Source: an uncultured Chlorobiaceae bacterium (GTDB lineage: Bacteria; Bacteroidota; Chlorobiia; Chlorobiales; Chlorobiaceae). From it: 64,000 nucleotides of DNA. The stretch covers positions 1-64,000 of the forward strand of contig CAIMHT010000004.1 of NCBI GenBank assembly GCA_903840935.1, given 5' to 3'. The notes below the pieces were generated by a model. It saw only the letters and a list, made by a program, of their open reading frames with translations, was not told the origin of the DNA and did no database searches. The position numbers and the translations under genes were made by a program. Below are positions 16,715-25,937 of the stretch, one piece after another; the stretch's first letter is position 1; the number at the start of each line of letters is the position of its first letter.

Positions 16715-16774
16715 AGGAAAAGCATAACCCCAGTTGCTTTGCCTCTCCTTTCCAGCTCTTCATCATTGCTCAAT

Positions 16775-17130
16775 CCTCACTGTTGATCTTTTTTTCAGGG
16801 GGGGCCGACCCGATTTGGTAGGATGCTACGGTTTAATCTGCACTTTCCAGATCGGGTTTAGGGATTAAAGTATCAACAGAGAAAGCATGCTCATCTCTCC
16901 TGAATGATGGGTTCATCACGAAAGTCGTGTCTGACGCCAGCTTGGCGCAAGGCGGATGAATCACTGACTCTTCATACCTGCTTTAGTGGAGTTGGATCCG
17001 TCTCCGGTGGTTGGCACCCATTGCTGAACTGATGGAGATTAAAGAAAAGGTGCGTCACCATCCGGCATCATGATTATTTATGTTGTTTTTTAAGAATAAA
17101 AACTTAACTTATAAGTGAAGTTTTTATTTG
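16775..17130 (+). ncRNA. Candidate structured RNA / leader (unassigned)
   Basis: This stretch has no gene but unusual folding potential. An outer pair CTGTTGAT (16780) / ATCAACAG (16872) encloses ACCCGATTTGG (16808) / CCAGATCGGGT (16847), a stem of 11 pairs. A second unit, TTCATC (16912) / GATGAA (16955), encloses two small hairpins, CACGA-AAG-TCGTG and CGCCA-GCT-TGGCG, like a three-way junction. A further GGTG-CGT-CACC lies at 17049. It ends with AATAAAAACTT / AAGTTTTTATT at 17095-17128, which looks like a terminator. It matches no RNA family that I can recognise. Strand and function are inferred. Confidence 0.35.
17095..17128. terminator. AT-rich inverted repeat, possible bidirectional terminator
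   Basis: Perfect 11-base inverted repeat AATAAAAACTT / AAGTTTTTATT around a 12-base loop. The A and T runs on each side could end transcription in either direction. It lies in the 746-base gap between DUF4438 and DUF6447; the rest of the gap from 17130 to 17460 holds nothing I recognise. Confidence 0.5.
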
Positions 17131-17460
17131 AGTTGCTGTTCCAGGATCAAGGTCGTTCGTAAGCGTGGATTGAAATGATTGGATTCAAGCAATTCACCCA
17201 TGTTTTTTTTCTTTTCTGATTTTGGTTTGTGTTGTCCCGTTAATTCTGTTTCAGGGATTTGCTTGCGTTTTTTTACCAGAAATATTCTGCTGATTCAGTA
17301 GTGCAATGACTGGTGATATGCAGTAATTTGAGCTGGGAAGGGCGGGGATGAATCAGAAATGAAGGCTTGTATATTTAGTGCCGGTATACTATACTCAAAT
17401 TTGTGTATGTACCCTCTTGGTGCATTTTTTTTTAAAAACGATAAAAATGATATTTTCATA

Positions 17461-17670
17461 ATGCCTACAACAAAGAACGAAGAACCGACATTGACGCACA
17501 ACGGTAAAACGTATAACGTTTCAGAACTTCCTGAAGCAGCACAGAAACAGTTGATGAACGTTAAGATTGCTGACAGTGAAATCAGGCGTTTGCAAATGCA
17601 GTTGGCGATTGCTCAGACTGCTCATAATGCTTATCAGCAAGCGTTGATAGAAATCCTTCCCGTAGAGTGA
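17461..17670 (+). CDS. DUF6447 family small protein
   Basis: A 69-residue protein, mostly charged and helical after a short beta region (LTHNGKTYNVSELPEAAQKQ, then IRRLQMQLAIAQTAHNAYQQ). It resembles DUF6447 proteins, small and of unknown function, often near type I secretion genes. ATG 17461 is chosen because the upstream part of the ORF does not look like protein; no ribosome site is clear. The type I exporter genes begin 152 bases later, so it may be a small regulator, chaperone or secreted peptide of that system. Confidence 0.6.
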   Translation: MPTTKNEEPTLTHNGKTYNVSELPEAAQKQLMNVKIADSEIRRLQMQLAIAQTAHNAYQQALIEILPVE

Positions 17671-17821
17671 AGATCTCTCTATAGTGAAAAGAGTTATCCG
17701 TAGCCACCTGGAGCAGCGTTTGGCAGTTACAGGTGTGCTGCGAGATATGTGCTTATGAAAGAAGTGCTTATTTTTTTAGAAACAGATGGTGAATGATTAT
17801 GCATTGCAAGGATGAGCTGCT

Positions 17822-19540
17822 GTGAAACAAGTTAAAGAGAAATCTCCGTTGCGCGAGGCTTTTTCTGCGCTTACCCCTTTTGTTAAACGAACCTTTTATT
17901 TCAGTCTCGTTGTTAACGTACTGGTGCTTGCACCGAGTGCATATATGATGCAGGTATATGATCGCGTGGTCAATAGTCGTAGTCATACAACGTTACTTAT
18001 GCTTACGGTTCTTGTGGTCGGCATCTATCTGTTGCTTGAGGCATTGGAGTGGGTACGTCGACAGGTTATGCACGATGCTGGAATGGAGCTTGACAAGGTG
18101 TTGCGGGGTCGTGTGTTTAGTGCCATTCTTACGGCAAAAATTCAGAATATTCCATCTGGTGGTGCTCAGTCTCTCCGCGATCTTAAGACTCTTCGTGAGT
18201 TTTTGCCATCTCTTGCTTTTCTCGCCCTTATTGATACCCCTCTGGCATTGCTTGTTCTGGTGATCATTTTTCTGATGGCTCCCCCTCTCGGCTGGTTTGC
18301 CGTGGTTGGTGCCTTGGTGCAGTTTTTGATTGGTGTGGTTAATGAACGTCGTGTCCGTGAACCGCTTCTTGCGGCAAACCGAAGCGCGATCAGTGCACAG
18401 ACTTACGCAGACGGAGTGATCCGTAATGCGCAGGTAATCGAGTCGATGGGTATGCTTGGTCATATTCACAGTCGGTGGATGGATCGTCAGCAGGAGTTTC
18501 TTTTGCAGCAGGCGGAAGCTTCTGATCATGCGGGGACAAATGCAGCTCTCTCCAAGCTTGTGCAGAGTTTACTTACCTCTCTTTTACTCGGTATGGGCTG
18601 TTGGTTGACACTGAAAGGAGAATTGCATGGATCTGGCATGATTGTTGCTTCTATTCTTGGTGGTAGGGTGCTTGCACCGCTTGTGCAGATTATCGGGAGC
18701 TGGCGTCAGGTGGAAGGTGCCCTTGAGTCATTCAAACGTCTGGAGTTTTTGCTGAAGGAGTTTCCCTTGCAGGAAAAGGGGATGGCGTTGCCAGCACCGG
18801 CCGGATTACTTTCAGTTGAGGCTCTTGTTGCAGGAGCGCCAAGAAGTCCGGTACAGATTCTCAAAGGGGTGACTTTCAGGGTAGCTTCTGGAGGATCATT
18901 GGCGATTGTGGGGCCGTCGGCCTCTGGTAAAACGACCTTGGCAAGATTGCTGGTAGGTGTCTGGCCTGCAATGCAGGGGAAGGTACGGCTTGACGGGAAC
19001 GATATTTATCAGTGGGACAAGGAGGAGCTTGGTCAGCATATAGGCTATTTGCCTCAGAATGTGGAGCTGTTCGAGGGTACTATTGCTGAAAATGTTGCTC
19101 GTTTCGGTGAACCTGACTATGAAAAGGTACGTGAGGCCTGCCACATGGTTGGGCTTGATGGTTTTATTGAAAAGCTTCCGAAGAGGTATGATACCGAGAT
19201 TGGCGACGACGGCTCGTTCCTTTCCGGTGGTGAGCGCCAGCGGGTTGCTCTGGCCCGCGCGGTCTATGATATGCCGAAGTTTGTGGTACTTGATGAGCCG
19301 AACGCAAGCCTTGATGAAGCAGGTGATGTCGCGTTGCTTAATGCGGTAAAACTGTTGAGGGCAAAGGGTACGACGGTGATTGTGATGACGCATCGGTTGA
19401 ATATTCTGGGGGCAATAGAGCACATGCTCGTACTTGTTGACGGCCAGGTACAGCGATTCGGTACCTGCCAGGAGGTTATGGAGGCTCTTCAGTCGCCAGC
19501 GGCGGCTCAGCAGCCTTTGAAATCGAAGCCTCAGGGCTAA
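17822..19540 (+). CDS. Type I secretion ABC transporter, first half-transporter
   Basis: A 572-residue permease-ATPase of the PrtD/AprD kind. Six membrane helices in the first 300 residues (SLVVNVLVLAPSAYMMQVYDR opens the family signature), then a nucleotide-binding domain with Walker A GPSASGKTT, signature LSGGERQR and Walker B VVLDEPNASLDE. It has no N-terminal peptidase domain, so the substrate is of the uncleaved RTX or adhesin type. Start is GTG 17822 with AAGGATGAG upstream. A second half-transporter follows 24 bases later, so the working pump could be a heterodimer. Confidence 0.9.
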   Translation: MKQVKEKSPLREAFSALTPFVKRTFYFSLVVNVLVLAPSAYMMQVYDRVVNSRSHTTLLMLTVLVVGIYLLLEALEWVRRQVMHDAGMELDKVLRGRVFSAILTAKIQNIPSGGAQSLRDLKTLREFLPSLAFLALIDTPLALLVLVIIFLMAPPLGWFAVVGALVQFLIGVVNERRVREPLLAANRSAISAQTYADGVIRNAQVIESMGMLGHIHSRWMDRQQEFLLQQAEASDHAGTNAALSKLVQSLLTSLLLGMGCWLTLKGELHGSGMIVASILGGRVLAPLVQIIGSWRQVEGALESFKRLEFLLKEFPLQEKGMALPAPAGLLSVEALVAGAPRSPVQILKGVTFRVASGGSLAIVGPSASGKTTLARLLVGVWPAMQGKVRLDGNDIYQWDKEELGQHIGYLPQNVELFEGTIAENVARFGEPDYEKVREACHMVGLDGFIEKLPKRYDTEIGDDGSFLSGGERQRVALARAVYDMPKFVVLDEPNASLDEAGDVALLNAVKLLRAKGTTVIVMTHRLNILGAIEHMLVLVDGQVQRFGTCQEVMEALQSPAAAQQPLKSKPQG

Positions 19541-19564
19541 CTCTTATATGCAAACAGACCCTTT

Positions 19565-21277
19565 ATGAAACCTGATTTTTTTAAACGTAGTGCATTGTCC
19601 CGTCAACTCTGGGAGTTTCGACGGGAGTTTTTCTGGGTTGGCATTTTCAGCATGATTGCCAATATACTGATGTTGACTCCTACCATTTATATGCTTCAGG
19701 TTTATGGTCGCGTCATGAAGAGCGGTAGTGAACTGACGCTTCTTATGGTGACTTTTTTTCTGATTTTATTCTATGCGGTTATGGCTTTTGCCGAGTGGCT
19801 TCGTTCGCGTCTTTTGGTGCGGGCGGGTGTCAGGCTCGATGAAGCGCTCAATTCGCTGGTTTTTAATGCCAGTTTTGAAGCCTACCTGAATCGCACTAGG
19901 CACAATGTGGCCGAGGCCTTCACGGATCTGACCAATATCCGTCAGTTTTTGACTGCTAACGGAATGATTGCGTTTTTCGATATCCCCTGGACACCGGTAT
20001 ATATCGCCGTAATCTTTTTGCTCAGTCCTTTTCTTGGTTTTCTTTCCATCTTTTTTGCCTTGATACAGCTTGCTGTGACCTGGATCAGTAATTGGATGAG
20101 CATGAAGGAGATACAGATTGCGGCTGATGCTGGTAACGAAAGTTACCGTTATGTACAGAGCAAGCTTCGTAATATTGAACCGTTGCATGCGATGGGTATG
20201 GTGGGAAATCTTCGCCAGCGCTGGTTCAGGTTGCATGATGTTTCATTGGCCAAGGCTGAGGACTCTCTTGATCGGCAGCATCGCCAGCAGGCGTTTGCCA
20301 AGTTTGTGCGGTACAGCATGCAGTCTCTTACACTTGGTGCTGGTGCTCTTATGGTCATTGAGGGGAAAATGGGGGCTGGTTCGATGATTGCAGCAAATGT
20401 ACTGATGTCGAGGGCTCTTCAGCCGCTTGATCTTGTGGTGGCGACATGGAAGCCTTTCGTTCAGGCTCGTACGGCTTTTGTTCGTCTTGAGAAACTTCTT
20501 GAGGATTTTCCAGAGCGGGCTGCTGGTGCTCGACATCAGGATCCTTTTGGTGAAATAAGGCTTCAAGGCCTTTCTGCAACTGCCGATGGACGCGAGGCTC
20601 CAATTCTTGATGATCTTACGGCTATGTTTCCTTCTGGCAAGGTTACCGTCATACTTGGCCCCTCTGGATCGGGAAAATCCACACTTGCGCGCTGTATTGT
20701 CGGAATATGGCCAGATATGAAAGGGCAAGTGCTTATTGATGGTGAGCCGATTGAAAGTTGGGACAGGATGGAACTTGGGCCGCATATTGGCTACCTTCCG
20801 CAGGACATTGAACTGTTCGACGGAACGATTGCTGAAAATATTTCCCGTTTTGCTGAGGTTGATTCTCAAAAGGTTATCGAAGCGGCAAAGCGGACAGGTA
20901 TCCATGAGATGATTTTGCGTTTTCCACGTGGCTACAATATGCAGATCGGTGAGGCTGGCGGAATGCTTTCGGGTGGTCAGCGGCAGCGGCTTGGCCTGGC
21001 AAGGGCGATGTATGGTAATCCAGCTCTGCTTGTGCTTGATGAGCCGAATGCAAACCTTGATGATGCTGGTGAGCGTTCGCTTCTTGAGGCGGTCAAGGAT
21101 TTGAAAAAAGCAGGCAAAACGGTGATTCTTGTTACGCATCGTCCCAGTGTTCTTGCGGTTGCGGATTTGATTGTTTTAATGCAGAATGGGAAAATTGTCC
21201 GTTGCGGAACTCGCGATGAAGTTTTATCAGCCATGCGTTCCGAGAGCACCCGCTCAGTTGCGGTCTCCCCAGCCTGA
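19565..21277 (+). CDS. Type I secretion ABC transporter, second half-transporter
   Basis: A 570-residue PrtD-like permease-ATPase closely similar in layout to the previous gene: membrane domain (MIANILMLTPTIYMLQVYGR), Walker A GPSGSGKST, signature LSGGQRQR and Walker B LVLDEPNANLDD. All ATPase motifs are intact, so neither half appears degenerate. The tandem pair differs clearly in sequence and looks like an old duplication. It is followed by the adaptor gene 33 bases later. Together with the HlyD and TolC genes it should carry a protein substrate from cytoplasm to exterior in one step. Confidence 0.9.
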   Translation: MKPDFFKRSALSRQLWEFRREFFWVGIFSMIANILMLTPTIYMLQVYGRVMKSGSELTLLMVTFFLILFYAVMAFAEWLRSRLLVRAGVRLDEALNSLVFNASFEAYLNRTRHNVAEAFTDLTNIRQFLTANGMIAFFDIPWTPVYIAVIFLLSPFLGFLSIFFALIQLAVTWISNWMSMKEIQIAADAGNESYRYVQSKLRNIEPLHAMGMVGNLRQRWFRLHDVSLAKAEDSLDRQHRQQAFAKFVRYSMQSLTLGAGALMVIEGKMGAGSMIAANVLMSRALQPLDLVVATWKPFVQARTAFVRLEKLLEDFPERAAGARHQDPFGEIRLQGLSATADGREAPILDDLTAMFPSGKVTVILGPSGSGKSTLARCIVGIWPDMKGQVLIDGEPIESWDRMELGPHIGYLPQDIELFDGTIAENISRFAEVDSQKVIEAAKRTGIHEMILRFPRGYNMQIGEAGGMLSGGQRQRLGLARAMYGNPALLVLDEPNANLDDAGERSLLEAVKDLKKAGKTVILVTHRPSVLAVADLIVLMQNGKIVRCGTRDEVLSAMRSESTRSVAVSPA

Positions 21278-21310
21278 TTTCTGTTTTTGAAAAATGTTTA
21301 AACGACAGCA

Positions 21311-22492
21311 ATGAGTATTCGTGATATAATGGGTAAAATGAAGCCTCTTTCCGTGGAACAGGAGGATGGCCGTAAAGGAGAGCAGTATCGAGATACTCGC
21401 AGTACGATAAAACTTGGTATCTGGATACTTCTTGTCGGATTTGGTGGATTTCTGCTCTGGGCAGCATTTGCACCGCTCGATGAAGGTGTTCCCTGTCAGG
21501 GAGTAGTCAGTATAGCTACAAAGCGGAAGGTTGTAGAGAATCTGCGTGGCGGCAGGGTTGAAAAGGTCAATGTCCGGGAGGGTCAGATGGTCCAGCAGGG
21601 AGAGGTGCTCATCATGCTCGACAGTCAGACCGCCAGAGCGCGGTATGATGAGGTCCATCAGCACTATCTTGGCATGCGGGCAACGGCTGATCGTCTGCAA
21701 GCGGAGATGCGAGGTGCAGCATCAATTTCATTTCATAAAGATTTGTTGCATGACCCAGACCGTCAGTTGGCTGAATCGAATATGCAAAACCAGCGTTCGC
21801 TCTTTTTTTCGCGTGTGACTTCGCTGAAAATTTTGAATGAACAACTTGCAGCCACTGCATCTCTGGTAAAAGAGGGTTATGCCACATTAAACCAGCAGCA
21901 CGAACTGGAGTTAAAGATTGCTGAATTCAAGAGTGGTACAGCGTCTCAGCTTGCTCAGGTTCAGCTTGAAGTGGAAGCTGATGGTGAAAAAACCCGAGCC
22001 CTTGCTGAAGAGCTTGCCGATACAGAGGTACGCTCACCGGCTTCAGGTCAGGTCGTTGGTCTGCAGGTTCAGACGGTAGGCGCGGTCATACAGCCAGGTC
22101 AGAAAATGATGGATATTGTGCCGCTTCATGAGGGTCTTCTCATTGATACCAAGGTCGCACCACAACTGATAGACAGTATTCATAAGGGACTGCCGGTCAA
22201 TGTGAGCTTTTCCTCATTTGCCCACTCTCCGCAGCTTGTTGTAGCGGGAGTGGTCGAGTCGCTATCGAAAGATATTGTCACTGAGCCTCAGGTTAATCCG
22301 GCAATGCCAGGAGCCTCTTATTATCTTGCGCGTGTCTCTGTTACTCCTGAAGGGGTGAAGTCACTTGGAAAGCGTGAAATGCAACCGGGAATGCCCGTGC
22401 AGGTTGTTATCAAGACAGGTGAGCGTTCGCTGTTGACCTACCTTGTCGATCCGCTGATCAAGAAGATCAGGCCATCAATGAAAGAAGAGTAG
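21311..22492 (+). CDS. Type I secretion membrane fusion protein (HlyD family)
   Basis: A 393-residue periplasmic adaptor. A short cytoplasmic tail (about 35 residues) precedes one membrane helix (IKLGIWILLVGFGGFLLWAAF), followed by the biotinyl-lipoyl-like half domain (RVEKVNVREGQMVQQGEVL), long coiled-coil helices and the second half (EVRSPASGQVVGLQVQTVGA), then the beta-barrel and PGMPVQVVIKTGERS near the end. It joins the ABC pump to the outer membrane factor. Its stop codon shares a base with the next ORF. Confidence 0.9.
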   Translation: MSIRDIMGKMKPLSVEQEDGRKGEQYRDTRSTIKLGIWILLVGFGGFLLWAAFAPLDEGVPCQGVVSIATKRKVVENLRGGRVEKVNVREGQMVQQGEVLIMLDSQTARARYDEVHQHYLGMRATADRLQAEMRGAASISFHKDLLHDPDRQLAESNMQNQRSLFFSRVTSLKILNEQLAATASLVKEGYATLNQQHELELKIAEFKSGTASQLAQVQLEVEADGEKTRALAEELADTEVRSPASGQVVGLQVQTVGAVIQPGQKMMDIVPLHEGLLIDTKVAPQLIDSIHKGLPVNVSFSSFAHSPQLVVAGVVESLSKDIVTEPQVNPAMPGASYYLARVSVTPEGVKSLGKREMQPGMPVQVVIKTGERSLLTYLVDPLIKKIRPSMKEE

Positions 22493-22527
22493 TGCGGACT
22501 AAACTAAATACGATGAGTGAGTCGATC

Positions 22528-23865
22528 ATGAAGCTATTGATACAAGTGATTGTTCTGGCAGCTATGTTTTTTGCTCTGCCGCTCTATGGTAATCCTGTTG
22601 ATCTTTCGACTGCCTATCAGGATGCAAAAGAATATGATGCCCGTCTGGGTGCTGCAAAGGCTGATAATCTGATGTACAAGGAGGAGATCGGCAAGGCGAG
22701 GGCCCAGTTGCGTCCGAGTGTACGTATGAACGCCGCACGGGGTCGTAATGCGATGCAGTATACTGACCTGAAAGGCCGCACATCATCCAGTTTTTATAAT
22801 ACCGTTAATTATGGCGTGTCAGTGCATCAGTCTTTACTCAATCTGTCGAATTTTGCCGCCTATAAACAGGCCAAGGCAATGGTGGCAAAAAGTGATATTG
22901 ACCTTCAGAAAGAGGAAGCGGCATTGATGGTCAGAATAACCGAGGCATATTGTAATGCATTGTATGCAGAGGATAACCTTGATTTCAGCCAGGCACTGAT
23001 CAAGGCTGCACAGGAACAGCTTCAGCAGGCTAAAAGACGCTTTGAAAAAGGGTTTTCGACTATTACCGAGATTAATGAGGCTCAGGCAAATTATGATATG
23101 GCGCTGGCTGATGGTCTGGAAATTGTCAACAGTGTGGAGTTTACCCGACGTGAGTTGGAGCATTTGACTGGGAGCTATCCTGATGAGCTCTGCAAACTTG
23201 TGCCTGAAAAGATTGTGCTGGCCCAGCCAGAACCCAATAGTGTTCAATCCTGGATTGACTTGGCTTTGTCCAGTAATCAAGATGTGCTTGGCGGACTTCA
23301 GGAAATTCAGATTGCGAAAAGAGAGGTTCAAAAACAAAATTATTCCCGTTATCCAACACTTGACCTTGTTGGTGGGAGAAACTACTCGGAGAGTGAAAAC
23401 AACTATTCAATCGGTTCTATTTACGATACCTATTCGATCACTCTGCAAATGAGTATGCCAATCTATTCTGGAGGGTATGTCAGTGCTTCGAAGCGTCAGG
23501 CACATGCAAAATGGCTCAAGGCCGAGGAACAGTTCACGATGGAACAGAGGAAAGTTCAATCTGATGTGCGTAAATATTACAACAGCATTGTCAGTGGTAT
23601 TGCACAGATTCACGCCTATGAACAGGCTGTAACGTCGCATGAAATTGCGCTGACCGGTACAAAAAAAGGCTTTGAATCAGGCTTGCGCACGAACGTTGAC
23701 GTACTCGATGCTCAGCAGAAACTTTTTTCAAGCAGGAAAAATCTTGCAAAATCCCGCTATCAGTACATCCTCAATCGCCTCATGCTCAAGCAGGCCTCAG
23801 GTACGTTGTCGGTCGGTGACGTTGATGAGGTAAACGGATGGCTTGCTGCCACAAAAAAGCAATAG
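22528..23865 (+). CDS. TolC-family outer membrane channel of the type I system
   Basis: A roughly 445-residue outer membrane factor. ATG 22528 gives a clean signal peptide (MKLLIQVIVLAAMFFALPLYG, then NPVDLSTAYQDA); ATG 22513 is a possible alternative that would add five residues. The typical repeated layout is present: the DLSTAYQDAKEYD start, a first half with PSVRMNAARGRN, and the second half with QVTSHEIALTG-like helices and RTNVDVLDAQQKL. It forms the trimeric exit channel. It is the last gene of the secretion operon. Confidence 0.9.
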   Translation: MKLLIQVIVLAAMFFALPLYGNPVDLSTAYQDAKEYDARLGAAKADNLMYKEEIGKARAQLRPSVRMNAARGRNAMQYTDLKGRTSSSFYNTVNYGVSVHQSLLNLSNFAAYKQAKAMVAKSDIDLQKEEAALMVRITEAYCNALYAEDNLDFSQALIKAAQEQLQQAKRRFEKGFSTITEINEAQANYDMALADGLEIVNSVEFTRRELEHLTGSYPDELCKLVPEKIVLAQPEPNSVQSWIDLALSSNQDVLGGLQEIQIAKREVQKQNYSRYPTLDLVGGRNYSESENNYSIGSIYDTYSITLQMSMPIYSGGYVSASKRQAHAKWLKAEEQFTMEQRKVQSDVRKYYNSIVSGIAQIHAYEQAVTSHEIALTGTKKGFESGLRTNVDVLDAQQKLFSSRKNLAKSRYQYILNRLMLKQASGTLSVGDVDEVNGWLAATKKQ

Positions 23866-23976
23866 CCATCTTTTTTTGGTTTATTGTGTGTAATGAGGTC
23901 TCCTTGACGCAGCAGCTTATGGATTCCGTAATGAGCATGCGCAAGGAAACAAGAATTGAGAACAGAAAACTCTTCT

Positions 23977-25890
23977 ATGAAATTATTTTTAAGACTTGTT
24001 CGTTACCTCCTTCCTTCAAAGGGAAAGATTGTACTTGTTGTGGTTGTCAGTATGATTTCCTCACTGCTCGGTGTGGTTTCAATCTACTCAGTTCTTCCTC
24101 TTCTGAACGCGGTTTTTACCGCCGACAGGAGTATTACGGCTTCAGTGCATCCTGAAACTGCCGTTATGGGGGCAACGAAGGTGGAAAAGAAGCCGGAAAA
24201 GAAGGTAAACGCTGTTCCGGAAGCATTGCGGGGAATTGATACTGAAAAGCTGAAAGCTTCGGTGACTGAGCAGTTTGAGAAAATATTTCATGCCGAAACC
24301 AGAGAGCGCACCCTGCTCAATATCTGCCTTTTTCTGATTGCCTCTTTTGCGGTCAAAAATCTTTTTGTATACCTGAACGGACAGATCATTTTCAGGATCC
24401 AGACCAAGACGGCCAAGAAGCTCCGCGATGATGTGTTCAGTAATATCATCGAGATGCACCTTGATTATTTCAACAAGAATCGTGTTGGCAATCTGATGAA
24501 CCTGGTCTACAATGATGTGCAGGCGGTCAATAGTGCGGTGAGTTCGACTTTTGTGAATTTTCTTCAGAACCCGTTTTCGATATTTGTTTACGTTTCTGTT
24601 CTTGTTGTGTTGAGTTGGAAGCTGACGCTTTTTGCATCGTTCACCTCTCTGATTATTTTTTTTGTTATTCGCACTATTGGCAAAGAGGTCAAAGGTCTTG
24701 CCACCACTTTTCGCAGTTCAATGGGGGATATGAACTCCGTGCTGCAGGAGAAATTTAGCGGCATCAAGATTATCAAGTCGAGTGCTTTTGAAAATGTTGA
24801 ACTTGAACGGTTTCAGGCTTTTACCCATGGTTTTCGGAACCTTGATATCCGCATAGCGCGCTTGCGCAATATCATCGGACCACTCAATGAAACATTGCTT
24901 GTGGCTGCTATTGCGCTGGTGCTCTGGTTTGGCGGGCTTCAGGTCTTTGATGGAAGGATGACCTCTTCTGAACTTATTCTTTTTGCTTTTACCCTCTATT
25001 CAACAATGGGTCCAATAAAGATGTTTGGTGATGTCAATACCCAGATGGCGCTTGGCATGATCTCTGCCGAGCGTTTGTTTGAACTGCTTGATACTGCGCC
25101 GGATATCGTTAATGGTACGCGCTCTATCAAAGGGTTTTCGCAGGAGATCCGCTTTGAGGATGTCTGTTTCAAGTACAGTAAGGATCCTGATGCGCCCAAT
25201 GTGCTTGATCATGTCTCCTTCGAGATTAGTAAAGGGGAGATGGTTGCTCTTGTGGGACAGTCCGGTTCCGGAAAGTCTACGACCGTGGATCTTTTATTGC
25301 GTTTCTACGATGTTGATTCAGGTCGAATTACCATTGACGGGGTGGATATTCGCGAGTATGATTTCAAGCAACTGCGTTCCATGATTGGAGTGGTGAGCCA
25401 GGAGGTGATTTTGTTTAACGACACGATTAAGGCCAATATTTCCTATGGTATCCATGATGAGGTCGGTCAGGAGAGGGTAATTCTTGCGTCGAAAATGGCT
25501 AATGCGCACCAGTTTATTGAAGAAAAGCCAGAGCAGTATGAGACAATGATCGGTGACAGGGGAGTCCAGCTTTCCGGTGGACAGCGGCAGCGGCTCGCTA
25601 TTGCCCGAGCCATGATAAAGAATCCTGAACTGCTTATTTTTGATGAGGCGACCAGTGCTCTTGATAATGAGTCTGAAAAGGTGGTGCAACAGGCCATTGA
25701 CCATGCTCTCAAAAACCGCACGGCCCTTGTTGTGGCACATAGGCTTTCGACCATAAGGAATGCCGACAAGATTATTGTAATGGATCATGGCAAGGCTGTC
25801 GAGTCAGGAAATCATGAAGAGTTGCTGAGGTTTGGTGGTTTATACAAGCATCTTTATGATATTCAGTTTTCAGGAAAAGCGGACGGGTAA
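23977..25890 (+). CDS. MsbA-like ABC exporter (lipid A / polysaccharide flippase type)
   Basis: A 637-residue fused permease-ATPase. The membrane domain spans about residues 1-340 and contains an unusually long, Lys/Glu-rich periplasmic insert (about 50-110). The ATPase has Walker A GQSGSGKST, signature LSGGQRQR, Walker B LIFDEATSALDN and the switch His in VVAHRLST. The family moves lipid A-core or lipid-linked glycans across the inner membrane. It opens the glycosyltransferase island and is followed 47 bases later by a GT2 gene. ATG 23977 is preferred over the TTG at 23956. Confidence 0.85.
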   Translation: MKLFLRLVRYLLPSKGKIVLVVVVSMISSLLGVVSIYSVLPLLNAVFTADRSITASVHPETAVMGATKVEKKPEKKVNAVPEALRGIDTEKLKASVTEQFEKIFHAETRERTLLNICLFLIASFAVKNLFVYLNGQIIFRIQTKTAKKLRDDVFSNIIEMHLDYFNKNRVGNLMNLVYNDVQAVNSAVSSTFVNFLQNPFSIFVYVSVLVVLSWKLTLFASFTSLIIFFVIRTIGKEVKGLATTFRSSMGDMNSVLQEKFSGIKIIKSSAFENVELERFQAFTHGFRNLDIRIARLRNIIGPLNETLLVAAIALVLWFGGLQVFDGRMTSSELILFAFTLYSTMGPIKMFGDVNTQMALGMISAERLFELLDTAPDIVNGTRSIKGFSQEIRFEDVCFKYSKDPDAPNVLDHVSFEISKGEMVALVGQSGSGKSTTVDLLLRFYDVDSGRITIDGVDIREYDFKQLRSMIGVVSQEVILFNDTIKANISYGIHDEVGQERVILASKMANAHQFIEEKPEQYETMIGDRGVQLSGGQRQRLAIARAMIKNPELLIFDEATSALDNESEKVVQQAIDHALKNRTALVVAHRLSTIRNADKIIVMDHGKAVESGNHEELLRFGGLYKHLYDIQFSGKADG

Positions 25891-25937
25891 GCAAAGGAGC
25901 CGTTTCTCGATCCAGTCAAGAGTAGATTATTGTTACC

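Noticed and set aside
17152-17176. CRISPR repeat-like sequence GTCG...GCGTGGATTGAAAT
   Set aside because: The 3' end matches the end of type I-C repeats, but it occurs once, lacks about seven internal bases and has no spacers or cas genes nearby.
20243-21139. 298-codon minus-strand ORF
   Set aside because: Shadow of the second type I ABC gene, which has all ATPase motifs.
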